Source: Bacteroidota bacterium
GTDB lineage: Bacteria; Bacteroidota; Bacteroidia; 2-12-FULL-35-15
Assembly (NCBI GenBank): GCA_023251835.1
Contig: JAHEXZ010000057.1
Location: 1-33,363, forward strand
Direction: 5' to 3'
Length of the DNA stretch: 33,363 nucleotides
In this document: positions 9,363 to 16,274 of the stretch, one piece after another
Position numbering within the stretch: position 1 is the stretch's first letter
Layout of the letters: the number at the start of each line of letters is the position of its first letter
The notes under the pieces: generated by a model
What the model was told of the DNA's origin: nothing
The model's database searches: none
What the model saw: only the letters and a program-made list of their open reading frames with translations
Made by a program: the position numbers and the translations under genes

Positions 9363-9818
9363 ATGAAATTTTATAAATCCTGTCCGGCAATCATTATTGG
9401 AATACCCTTTACGGTTAGCTTATTGCTTTTTTCCTGTAATAGTGATAGCTCAACCAACAATCCGATAGCTATCGAGTCGCAACAAACCGGAAATAATTCC
9501 TCTGATTCTGCCCGGTCTGACCATGCCAATACACCTGTTGTACAAGCTCCACAAATTAATATAGAAAATATAGAAGTAAAAACTTATGAAGTAAAGGATA
9601 ATGAAGGCAAATCTCAGGGCTGGGGATATGATATTTATATAAACGACAAAAAATTAATACATCAACCAATTATTCCTGCTATACCTGGTAACAATCCGTT
9701 TAAAACAGAGAAAGATGCGCTAAAAACAGGATTATTAGCAGTTGATAAAATGAAAAAAAGTGGCTCCCTGCCCACCCTTTCAGTTAAGGAATTAGACAGT
9801 TTAGGAATAACCCGATAA
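9363..9818 (+). CDS. DUF4907-family lipoprotein
   Basis: This is a small lipoprotein of 151 residues from ATG 9363 (a TTG three codons upstream is less likely). The signal peptide ends in the lipobox LLFSC with Cys25 as lipid attachment site. A Ser/Asn/Gln-rich linker follows. Then comes the conserved block IEVKTYEVKDNEGK, WGYDIYINDKKLIHQP, PAIPGNNPFKTEKDA and the C-terminal LSVKELDSLGI, a pattern I recognise as DUF4907. The function of the family is unknown. It is divergent from the SGNH pair and lies 13 bases upstream of the kinase-like gene, so it may share that transcript. Confidence 0.8.
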   Translation: MKFYKSCPAIIIGIPFTVSLLLFSCNSDSSTNNPIAIESQQTGNNSSDSARSDHANTPVVQAPQINIENIEVKTYEVKDNEGKSQGWGYDIYINDKKLIHQPIIPAIPGNNPFKTEKDALKTGLLAVDKMKKSGSLPTLSVKELDSLGITR

Positions 9819-9831
9819 ACAAATCAATTAC

Positions 9832-10812
9832 ATGTCTTTTTTTCCGGTTGAATATTCCACTTTATCCTCACAAGATCTGCTGCGGCTGATTACGGACAAT
9901 TATATTATTCCTGCAGATACATCCATAACCTTTGTAAAAAGGGGCTTTAATGATACATATCTTATCAGGGGAGCAGAACATAAATTTATTCTACGTGTAT
10001 ACAAACATAACTGGCGCAGTATGGAAAGCATTGAAACCGAGCTGCAGCTAATAGAGTATTTAAAAAAAAATGGTATCTCCGTTTCTTATCCTATTCCTGA
10101 CAAACAGGGCAATTTTATTCATTCGCTAAATGCACCGGAAGGCCTGAGACATTTTGTTTTATTTTCTTTTGCAGAAGGTATACAAGTCAGGAAACTATCC
10201 ATAGAACAAGCTTATCTGTTAGGTATTGAAACAGGAAAAATACACACGCTGACACAAAACAAATCGTTTGGCATTCCGGCACATGATTATGCTATTGAAA
10301 CACAGTTTGAAATTACTATTACTGCTTTAAAATCTGTGTTAATAGCTTTTCCCGAACATTATAATTATATTTTACAATTACGAAACGAATTTATTACTCT
10401 ATTCAGCAGCATTAATAGTTGCGAATTACAAACAGGCATTTGTCATGGGGATTTACAGGCCGAAAATTTTCACATAACGCCAGACAACCGGTTTACATTT
10501 TTTGATTTTGACTTTCTTGGCACTGGTTATTTAGCTTATGATATTGGTGTTTTCAGATGGTACGACCATAAAAACAAAACTCCTCAGATTATGGATGCTT
10601 TTTTGAAAGGCTATTGTACTATCAGAATGTTATCATCATCGGAATTAAAATTAATTCCTTATTTCAGTATGTTGCGGGCGCTATTTCAAATGACTTTATA
10701 CTGCAAGATAAGCGATGGACAACAATTACCTTTATGGCCAGCCCAACAGGTTGCCGACTTTATTGGTAAAGTAAAAAAATGGCATTCGAAGTATAAATTG
10801 GAAGATCTATAA
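9832..10812 (+). CDS. APH-fold small-molecule phosphotransferase
   Basis: This is a 326-residue protein of the aminoglycoside phosphotransferase / choline kinase fold. Visible motifs are FVKRGFNDTYLIRG (nucleotide-binding loop), FILRVYKH with the ATP-contacting lysine replaced by Arg-Val-Tyr-Lys, the Brenner motif ICHGDLQAENFHI with catalytic Asp, and the metal motif FFDFDFLGTG. The overall layout resembles homoserine-kinase type II and related metabolite kinases rather than resistance enzymes. ATG 9832 is the start. It follows the DUF4907 gene by 13 bases. The substrate is not predictable. Confidence 0.8.
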   Translation: MSFFPVEYSTLSSQDLLRLITDNYIIPADTSITFVKRGFNDTYLIRGAEHKFILRVYKHNWRSMESIETELQLIEYLKKNGISVSYPIPDKQGNFIHSLNAPEGLRHFVLFSFAEGIQVRKLSIEQAYLLGIETGKIHTLTQNKSFGIPAHDYAIETQFEITITALKSVLIAFPEHYNYILQLRNEFITLFSSINSCELQTGICHGDLQAENFHITPDNRFTFFDFDFLGTGYLAYDIGVFRWYDHKNKTPQIMDAFLKGYCTIRMLSSSELKLIPYFSMLRALFQMTLYCKISDGQQLPLWPAQQVADFIGKVKKWHSKYKLEDL

Positions 10813-10838
10813 TAATAAAAAAACAAGTACAAAAGCAG

Positions 10839-11354
10839 CTAAACCCCAATCTGCTCTTTTACGAACCGGGCCAGCTCATTCACATTCAAATCTTTACCTT
10901 TCACAATATAATGAGCCTGGTGATAAGCATCCTCTCTTTTTTCAAGCTGGCTGGCAATAAAAGTACGTAATTCATCTTCTGTTTTATTTTCAAGCAACGG
11001 ACGGCTATCTTTTGTATTTACCAACCGACTGATCAGCATATCGGTACTCATTTTGATGTAGATAGTAACTCCATTCCGGTTCATCAACTCCATATTATCA
11101 TAGTAACATGGAGTACCACCACCACAGGCTATAACCACATTATTTTTTTGAATGACCTTTTTTAGCGCATTGTGCTCCATTGCCCTGAATTCTTTTTCAC
11201 CTTTAGTGGTAAATATTTCCCGGATGCTTTGATGGTAATCGGTTTCTATCAAATGATCCAAATCAATAAAATTATATTTTAACTTAGCAGCAAGCTGTTT
11301 ACCAATGGTAGATTTGCCGCTACCCATATAACCAACTAAAAAGAATTTTGCCAT
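10839..11354 (-). CDS. aroK: Shikimate kinase
   Basis: This enzyme phosphorylates shikimate at the 3-OH in the aromatic amino acid pathway. The 171-residue protein has P-loop GYMGSGKS (8-15), the shikimate-binding Asp33 in DLD, an Arg in FRAMEH (R57), the GGGTP Walker-B-like loop at 78-82 and the lid arginine in SRPLL. Length is normal. Its ATG shares one base with the stop of the upstream gene (TAATG), so the pair is co-translated. It converges on the kinase gene, 26 bases apart. No other aromatic pathway gene is nearby. Confidence 0.96.
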   Translation of the reverse strand: MAKFFLVGYMGSGKSTIGKQLAAKLKYNFIDLDHLIETDYHQSIREIFTTKGEKEFRAMEHNALKKVIQKNNVVIACGGGTPCYYDNMELMNRNGVTIYIKMSTDMLISRLVNTKDSRPLLENKTEDELRTFIASQLEKREDAYHQAHYIVKGKDLNVNELARFVKEQIGV

Positions 11355-11812
11355 TAATTTTTAAGTATTAATACCTGTGAATCGAGTAAAGGCTTACAAT
11401 AATTGATAGAAACCAGCTTATTCCTTTCGAAATAAAAATCAATATTGGCTTCATCAAAACTCAATCGTTTTTCGCCCCAATCATGTTGCTCAGACTCAAA
11501 GATAACGATTCCGTTAACTTTAAATAGCTCTATTATTTGTTTTTCCTTTAAATCAAATATCTTTTTCCCAAAAAGCTGTGCTCCAGAATTGTCAATTTCT
11601 GCACAGTTAAACAACTGTTTATTCTTTTCATCGAAAAACAATGTAAAACCATTACTCCAATAATGCCATACTGTAGTTTGGAATTCTTCTATATCATCAA
11701 TCAGCTGTGTATCTTCAGGCAGGCCAAATATCTTTTTAGCTTCAGCCATTGAAGCCCCAAAAAGAAGCGATGAAAGTCCAATTCCAGGTTTTATTTCCAG
11801 CAGTATATGCAT
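11354..11812 (-). CDS. Conserved-looking protein of unknown function
   Basis: This is a 152-residue soluble protein with no signal peptide or membrane segment. The sequence alternates hydrophobic beta-type stretches (TVWHYWSNGFTLFFDEK, IDFYFERNKLVSINY) with acidic and aromatic residues. It begins with KPGIGLSSLLFGASMAEAKKIFG, a small-domain pattern also seen in immunity-like and DUF proteins, but I cannot place it in a family. The TAATG overlap with aroK shows that it is translated upstream of shikimate kinase in one operon. Function unknown. Confidence 0.7.
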   Translation of the reverse strand: MHILLEIKPGIGLSSLLFGASMAEAKKIFGLPEDTQLIDDIEEFQTTVWHYWSNGFTLFFDEKNKQLFNCAEIDNSGAQLFGKKIFDLKEKQIIELFKVNGIVIFESEQHDWGEKRLSFDEANIDFYFERNKLVSINYCKPLLDSQVLILKN

Positions 11813-11952
11813 TTCTGGCAGGTTGATTTACAATTATAATACATTTTTTAATTCCACAATAGAAAAACAATAATAAAATAACCACAAACACAAAAAACAA
11901 TACACTGAAAATCAATGAAAAAGAAAAAAAATAAGATTATTTTTAAAAAGGT

Positions 11953-11983
11953 TTTGTAAAAAAAAATATTGCTTCTATATTTG
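11953..11983 (+). promoter_or_regulatory. Promoter of tRNA-Lys
   Basis: TTTG at 11953-11956 and TATATTTG at 11976-11983 are separated by exactly 19 bases, the Bacteroidota -33/-7 consensus. Transcription would start about 35-40 bases before the tRNA. Neighbouring DNA is AT-rich. Confidence 0.8.
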
Positions 11984-12026
11984 CACTCCCAATTTTAAAG
12001 ATGGGACTACATAAAAGTGTAGATTA

Positions 12027-12099
12027 GATTCCGTAGCTCAGCTGGTAGAGCATTACACTTTTAATGTAGGGGTCCTGGGTTCGAATCCCAGCGGGATCA
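12027..12099 (+). tRNA. tRNA-Lys (anticodon UUU)
   Basis: This is a 73-base tRNA. The acceptor stem GATTCCG pairs with CGGGATC (one G-U pair), with discriminator A at 12099. The D arm is GCTCAGCTGGTAGAGC. The anticodon stem TTACA/TGTAG encloses the loop CTTTTAA, so the anticodon is TTT. The T arm is CTGGGTTCGAATCCCAG. CCA is not encoded. A promoter at 11953-11983 and a terminator at 12146-12175 make it a self-contained transcript. Repeats just downstream suggest that its 3' end may have served as an integration site. Confidence 0.97.
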
Positions 12100-12136
12100 C
12101 TGATAAAGTGGTCAACTTGTTGAAAATAAGCTGCAA

Positions 12137-12257
12137 AGGTAACCGAAAGGGCTGGTAATTCAGCCCTTTTTGTTTTCCCCAAAACCATACACCTGTATGA
12201 TTTTATTCTAATTCGGTTGCATATTCGGTTACACTATTCGTTTGATTCGGTTACACA
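12137..12257. repeat. Short TTCGGTTAC repeats next to tRNA-Lys
   Basis: Three direct copies of ATTCGGTT(A/G)CA start at 12211, 12223 and 12245. An inverted copy (GTAACCGAA) lies at 12139-12147. Clustered 9-12 base repeats beside a tRNA 3' end can be integrase arm sites, but no second tRNA-end copy was found in this window. Confidence 0.5.
12146..12175 (+). terminator. Rho-independent terminator after tRNA-Lys
   Basis: Stem AAAGGGCTG (12146-12154) pairs with CAGCCCTTT (12161-12169), the loop is GTAATT, and a T-run follows at once. It lies 47 bases after the tRNA. Confidence 0.85.
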
Positions 12258-12266
12258 AAACCTTCT

Positions 12267-12659
12267 CTACCTCCAATGTCCCCAAAAAATCATAGTTGTC
12301 ATGGCAATAGCCATAGCTGTTACCATTGTCCCTACAGCCCAACCTATACCCATACCCATACCCGTGTGCTTCATATTATAGTCACTATGCCGAAACATTT
12401 GACCTGATACAAATTTCTCAGGATTCTTTAAGAAAACCTTCTGACATTCTTCTGTATCAAAATAGTATGTACGTCCATTATAATCAGTTTTAAAGGCAGT
12501 GGAAGCTTCTACTTTCATCCCACAAACCGGATCAATGAAAGAACTGAAATTCTGAGGCTCCTGAATCCGGTTAATTGTTATGCAGGATGTAAACAACGAA
12601 CAAACAACTGATAAAAAGAGTATCTTAATTATGCTCAAATATCTTTTTTCTCTTTTCAT
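12267..12659 (-). CDS. YHS-domain lipoprotein
   Basis: This is a 130-residue lipoprotein. ATG 12659 is preferred over TTG 12665. The signal peptide ends in LFTSC (Cys26). The YHS domain follows: DPVCGMKVEASTAFKTDY, YYFDTEECQKVFLKNPEKFV, with both cysteines kept; this metal-binding module is common beside copper and other heavy-metal genes. The C-terminus is Met/Gly-rich (KHTGMGMGIG) and then a hydrophobic helix (VGTMVTAMAIAMTTMIFWG). It is the downstream partner of the methionine-rich lipoprotein gene, 33 bases away, divergent from the ArsR-rhodanese operon. A role as an envelope metal sink is plausible but not proven. Confidence 0.85.
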   Translation of the reverse strand: MKREKRYLSIIKILFLSVVCSLFTSCITINRIQEPQNFSSFIDPVCGMKVEASTAFKTDYNGRTYYFDTEECQKVFLKNPEKFVSGQMFRHSDYNMKHTGMGMGIGWAVGTMVTAMAIAMTTMIFWGHWR

Positions 12660-12692
12660 TCTCAAAGCTAATTTATCATTAAAAATCCCACT

Positions 12693-13151
12693 TTATTTTG
12701 TCTTTTCAATACCATCCATATTCATTTTTCCGGGCGTTGGACACCCCATTCCATCATTCATCACATTATTTTTCCGCTGATTCATACTCTGCATCATCAT
12801 TTTTATATGCTCATTGTTCATCATTTCTACACACATCCTTTTACATATTGAGGAATCTTTTGCCATTTTATCCATCATATTCCCCATCGTCATTTTACAC
12901 ATGGAGGTATCAGTCATCATCATATTCATCATCACCTGATGCTTGCTCATCACGTCACTATTGCTTTTCATCATATATGCCATAAACTGTTCTAAGTGGA
13001 TAGAATCATTGTAAATAGCATTGAAAATTTCTTCCCGTTTTACAGAATCTTTAAGCATTTGAGCTACATTTTGTTGCTGTGCCTCAGTATTGCAGCTACT
13101 TATTGCTGCTAACAACAGGAAACATTTTGATAAGATGATTAATTTTTTCAT
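12693..13151 (-). CDS. Methionine-rich lipoprotein, possible metal binding
   Basis: This is a 152-residue lipoprotein with signal peptide and lipobox AAISSC (Cys20). There are 28 methionines, many in MMxM-type clusters such as HQVMMNMMMTDTSM, TMGNMMDKMA and IKMMMQSM, plus cysteines in ICKRMCVEM and GMGCPTPGKM. Met clusters of this density are typical of periplasmic Cu(I)-binding proteins, so copper sequestration is the leading inference. I recognise no defined family. It is the first gene of a pair with the YHS lipoprotein and diverges from the ArsR-rhodanese gene across a 172-base control region with two palindromes. Confidence 0.75.
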   Translation of the reverse strand: MKKLIILSKCFLLLAAISSCNTEAQQQNVAQMLKDSVKREEIFNAIYNDSIHLEQFMAYMMKSNSDVMSKHQVMMNMMMTDTSMCKMTMGNMMDKMAKDSSICKRMCVEMMNNEHIKMMMQSMNQRKNNVMNDGMGCPTPGKMNMDGIEKTK

Positions 13152-13207
13152 TGTACCTAAATAAAATAGTTTTGATTAATAAATGTATTTCAAAAGTTTT
13201 GCCCGAT

Positions 13208-13227
13208 GGAATGAACTTTGTCATTCC
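13208..13227. promoter_or_regulatory. Inverted repeat, candidate operator
   Basis: GGAATGA (13208-13214) and TCATTCC (13221-13227) are perfect inverses with a six-base spacer. They lie between the divergent Met-rich lipoprotein and ArsR-rhodanese genes, where a repressor could govern both directions. Confidence 0.5.
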
Positions 13228-13258
13228 GCTACAATGATAAAAGTCGTTTATTCTTTAG

Positions 13259-13301
13259 TATTCAATTATTTTGTTGAATAGTTGAAAAGATAGTATATTT
13301 G
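13259..13301 (+). promoter_or_regulatory. Promoter with overlapping palindrome, ArsR-rhodanese operon
   Basis: TATATTTG at 13294-13301 is a perfect -7 box, with TTTG at 13270-13273 20 bases upstream. TATTCAA (13259-13265) and TTGAATA (13274-13280) form a perfect inverted repeat with an 8-base spacer that covers the -33 box, as expected for an ArsR autorepressor site. The start codon is 22 bases after the -7 box. Confidence 0.65.
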
Positions 13302-13323
13302 TATCCGAATAAACAATTTGACA

Positions 13324-13980
13324 ATGTCTGAAACTTCATTGAAAGAAAAGGTTTACCAGGAACTTTCCAGGATAACACATGCAATATCCAATCCTAAACG
13401 GATGGAACTGATAGACATACTTTCTCAAAAAAAACACACAGTAGAAGAACTCTCTAAGAAAATTTCTATATCCATAGCCAGTACCTCACAGCATTTGCAG
13501 GTATTGAAATCAGCCAAACTGGTAGAAACAAAACGCAATGGCAATTTCATCATTTACAGCATTTCTGATGACAGTGTGCTAAGGCTGGTATCGTCAGTAA
13601 AAGAATTAGGTTTTCGCAAAATAGCCGAGATAGAACGTCTTATTAATGATTTTAAGAGTGATAAAAACATATTGGAATCCATCACCCTCGATGACCTGTT
13701 TGCCCGTTCTAAAAAGGAAAAAATACTGTTGATCGATGTTCGTCCGGCAGAAGAATATGAATCCGGGCACATTAAGGACGCTGTTTCTATACCGCTTGAC
13801 CAGTTAAAAAAACGCCTTAACGAATTACCAAAAAGCAAAACTATAGTAGCCTATTGCCGGGGGGCTTTATGCGTGATGGCTGCTGATGCAGTGAAATTAC
13901 TGCAATCTAAAAAATTTAAAGCCATTCGTATGGAAGATGGTTATGTAGAATGGAAACTTAAACAACAAGAACAGAATTAA
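13324..13980 (+). CDS. ArsR-family regulator fused to a rhodanese domain
   Basis: This is a 218-residue two-domain protein from ATG 13324 (TTG 13318 is less likely). Residues about 8-95 form an ArsR winged helix (ISNPKRMELIDILSQ, recognition region ISIASTSQHLQVLKSAKLV). Residues about 125-215 form a rhodanese domain (LLIDVRPAEEYESGHI, active loop C178-RGAL-C183, MEDGYVEW). Rhodaneses bind sulfane sulfur at the loop cysteine, so the fusion can be read as a sensor that responds to persulfide, metal or arsenic stress; this is inference. It is the first gene of the operon with the SQR-like protein, 13 bases apart, and probably represses its own promoter. Confidence 0.92.
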   Translation: MSETSLKEKVYQELSRITHAISNPKRMELIDILSQKKHTVEELSKKISISIASTSQHLQVLKSAKLVETKRNGNFIIYSISDDSVLRLVSSVKELGFRKIAEIERLINDFKSDKNILESITLDDLFARSKKEKILLIDVRPAEEYESGHIKDAVSIPLDQLKKRLNELPKSKTIVAYCRGALCVMAADAVKLLQSKKFKAIRMEDGYVEWKLKQQEQN

Positions 13981-13993
13981 ACTTTTTCAGAAT

Positions 13994-15172
13994 ATGACAA
14001 AAACAATATTAGTATTAGGTGGCGGATGGGGTGGTTTAACCGCAGCCCATGCCCTGCGTGGAATGCTTCCGGCAGATTACCGGGTAGCAGTAATTGAAAA
14101 AAGAAAATCGTTTGTTTTTTATCCCTCATTCCTCCGGGCAATGATCGGAGAAAAAAAGGATTTAACTCACATTGAGAGTCCGCTTAAAAATCTTTTGCGA
14201 AAAGATCTTGAAATTATCAATGAAGAAGTAATCCGCATTGACCCTGCGAACAAGACCGTTTATACCTCTGCACAAACCATACAGGCAGATTTCATTGTAA
14301 TAGCAATGGGTGCTGAGCTTTATCCCGCAACCATCCCCGGCTTTAATGAATATTGCCTGAACCTGTATGATACCAAAGGTGCATTTGACATTTATGAGAA
14401 ACTAAAGAATTTCACCAAAGGAAAAATCACCATTTTGGTTACACGTACACCGTTCCGTTGTCCGCCAGCTCCCTATGAAGCTGCATTTTTAACCGATTGG
14501 TTCATGCGTGAAAAGGGAAACAGAAAAGATATAGAAATATCCGTTTACTCTCCCGAAAAATATCCAATGCCATCGGCTGGATCACAAGTAGGTGAGCTGT
14601 TTGTACAAATGCTCAAAGGGCACAATATTAATTTTTATCCTGAACACAGTATAAAAAGCATTGGAGCAAATAAAATCTCATTTGCAAACAACACAGAAAT
14701 AACCTATGATTTACTTATTGGTATTCCGCCACATGGTGCACCAAAAGCAGTTGTTGATTCAGGCTTAACCGATACAAGCGGGTACATTCCTGCACATCCT
14801 CAAACCATGCAGGTTTTGGATAGTGTTGATGAATTGACAACAAGATATTCCGGAATATTTGCCATAGGTGATACAGCCGCTATCCGATTGCTCAATGGTG
14901 CTTTTCTCCCCAAAGGAGGTGTATTTGCCGAGGAAGAAGCTCATACAGTGGCAAGAAATATAGTTGCACAAATCAAAGGAGAAAAAGCAGCAGCGCAATT
15001 TAACGGCAAAGGCGTTTGTTATGTTGATGTTGGAGACGAAATGGCTGCAGAAGGTTCAGGAGATTTTTATGCATATCCGGCTCCCATAGTGAGCCTTGAA
15101 CCACCTTCAAAAGAAAGCAGAAAAGCCAAACATGAATTTGAACGCATTTTTGAAACATGGTTTAATCAATAA
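13994..15172 (+). CDS. Sulfide:quinone oxidoreductase-like flavoprotein
   Basis: This is a 392-residue FAD-dependent oxidoreductase of the SQR/flavocytochrome-c family. The Rossmann motif is LGGGWGGLTAAHA (8-20), there is an FAD loop IVIAMGAEL (101-109), and the FAD-phosphate motif is FAIGDTAA (289-296). C121, C156 (in PFRCPPAPYE) and C342 (GKGVCYVDVG) have nearly the spacing of the three functional cysteines of classical SQR (128, 160, 356 in the Acidithiobacillus enzyme), which supports sulfide oxidation to polysulfide. It has no signal peptide, and the C-terminal helix may touch the membrane. Downstream of the rhodanese regulator and ahead of a methyltransferase, it fits a sulfide detoxification operon. 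Electron acceptor not shown. Confidence 0.83.
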   Translation: MTKTILVLGGGWGGLTAAHALRGMLPADYRVAVIEKRKSFVFYPSFLRAMIGEKKDLTHIESPLKNLLRKDLEIINEEVIRIDPANKTVYTSAQTIQADFIVIAMGAELYPATIPGFNEYCLNLYDTKGAFDIYEKLKNFTKGKITILVTRTPFRCPPAPYEAAFLTDWFMREKGNRKDIEISVYSPEKYPMPSAGSQVGELFVQMLKGHNINFYPEHSIKSIGANKISFANNTEITYDLLIGIPPHGAPKAVVDSGLTDTSGYIPAHPQTMQVLDSVDELTTRYSGIFAIGDTAAIRLLNGAFLPKGGVFAEEEAHTVARNIVAQIKGEKAAAQFNGKGVCYVDVGDEMAAEGSGDFYAYPAPIVSLEPPSKESRKAKHEFERIFETWFNQ

Positions 15173-15173
15173 T

Positions 15174-15812
15174 ATGGAAAATGTTTTCGAAGATAACGCT
15201 TTGGAATACGATGAATGGTATGAGCGCCATTCCACCATTTATCAATCAGAAATAGCAGCTCTGCGTAAAGCCATTCCGGCAAATAAAAAGGGAATCGAAA
15301 TCGGTACAGGCACTGGCCGCTTTTCTACTCCGTTCAGCATTGCTATCGGTGTTGAACCATCTGCAAATATGGCTAAGCTGGCAGAAGAAAAAGGAATAAC
15401 TGTAATAAATGCAGTTGCAGAAAATCTTCCCTTTCATAATGAGAGCTTCGATTTTGTATTGATGGTTACAACAGTTTGTTTTCTCTCTGATATTCCAAAA
15501 GCGTTTAATGAAGCATTCCGAATCCTGAAAGATCAGGGCAAAATAATTCTTGGCATCATTGATAAGAACAGCGCTTTGGGTAAAGAATACGAACGGATGA
15601 AAAATGAAAATAAATATTTTGTCAATGCTCATTTTCATTCTACTGAAGAAATCACTGCCCTACTTAAAGGTGAAGGTTTTATCAAATTCGATTACTGGCA
15701 AACGTTGATAAATCTCCAAAAAAATTCCGTTGAAGAACCACAGCATAATTATGGAAAGGGGAGTTTTGTAGTGATTCAGGCTACTAAAGAAATTATTGAA
15801 GACGTTGAATAA
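15174..15812 (+). CDS. Class I SAM-dependent methyltransferase
   Basis: This is a 212-residue methyltransferase. ATG 15174 is chosen: it follows the stop of the SQR-like gene by one base, whereas an upstream in-frame ATG would overlap it by 77 bases. Motif I is IEIGTGTGRF (41-50), followed by IGVEPSANMAKLA. The post-motif LPFHNESFDFVLMV and CFLSDIPKAFNEAFRILK are typical of the Methyltransf_11 group. Homologues often sit beside arsenic, thiol or sulfide genes; a small thiol, sulfide or metalloid substrate is a guess. It is co-transcribed with the genes before and probably after it. Confidence 0.85.
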   Translation: MENVFEDNALEYDEWYERHSTIYQSEIAALRKAIPANKKGIEIGTGTGRFSTPFSIAIGVEPSANMAKLAEEKGITVINAVAENLPFHNESFDFVLMVTTVCFLSDIPKAFNEAFRILKDQGKIILGIIDKNSALGKEYERMKNENKYFVNAHFHSTEEITALLKGEGFIKFDYWQTLINLQKNSVEEPQHNYGKGSFVVIQATKEIIEDVE

Positions 15813-15876
15813 GGGGTTGCAAAGTGCCACATTTCGGCTGATTTGAAAATGAAAAATAACTTAAAAGCAATAAAAC

Positions 15877-16230
15877 ATGAAGACTCTAATCATTATTAAT
15901 GACACGCCATACGGCTCAGAAAAAGCGTATAATGCTTTACGTATTGCAAATCAATTAAACAAAGAGCATGAAACGGTTGAAGTTCGGATATTCCTGATGG
16001 CTGATGCAGCAAACTGCGCAATATCCAATCAGGTAACACCTAACGGTTATTATAACATTGAAAGAATGTTGAAACTGGCCATAATAAAAGGAAGCAAAGT
16101 AAAAATTTGCGGAGGTTGTGCTGATGCAAGGGGATTGAAAAATATTCCGCTGATTGAAGGTGCTGAAATCAGCAATATGAGCGAACTTACAAATTGGATT
16201 GTAAGCAGCGATAAAGTTCTTGTTTTCTAA
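15877..16230 (+). CDS. DsrE-family sulfur-relay protein
   Basis: This is a 117-residue DsrE/TusD-like protein with the alternating beta-alpha pattern of the family (MKTLIIINDTPYGSEKAYNAL, VEVRIFLMADAANCAI). It has three cysteines, C47, C78 and C81 in KVKICGGCADARG. The CGGC pair sits where the sulfur-carrying cysteine of DsrE proteins lies. It probably accepts persulfide sulfur from the rhodanese or SQR products, inferred from context. A 64-base gap separates it from the methyltransferase, with no terminator seen, so it likely belongs to the same operon. Confidence 0.86.
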   Translation: MKTLIIINDTPYGSEKAYNALRIANQLNKEHETVEVRIFLMADAANCAISNQVTPNGYYNIERMLKLAIIKGSKVKICGGCADARGLKNIPLIEGAEISNMSELTNWIVSSDKVLVF

Positions 16231-16274
16231 TTATCATTATGCTTCGGCTGTGGAAATTAAGTTACTTTTGAAAA

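Noticed and set aside
12693-12985. Plus-strand frames opposite the Met-rich lipoprotein
   Set aside because: Ser/His/Tyr-rich shadows of the Met codons.
15096-15173. Upstream ATG for the methyltransferase
   Set aside because: It would overlap the SQR-like gene by 77 bases. ATG 15174 follows the stop directly.
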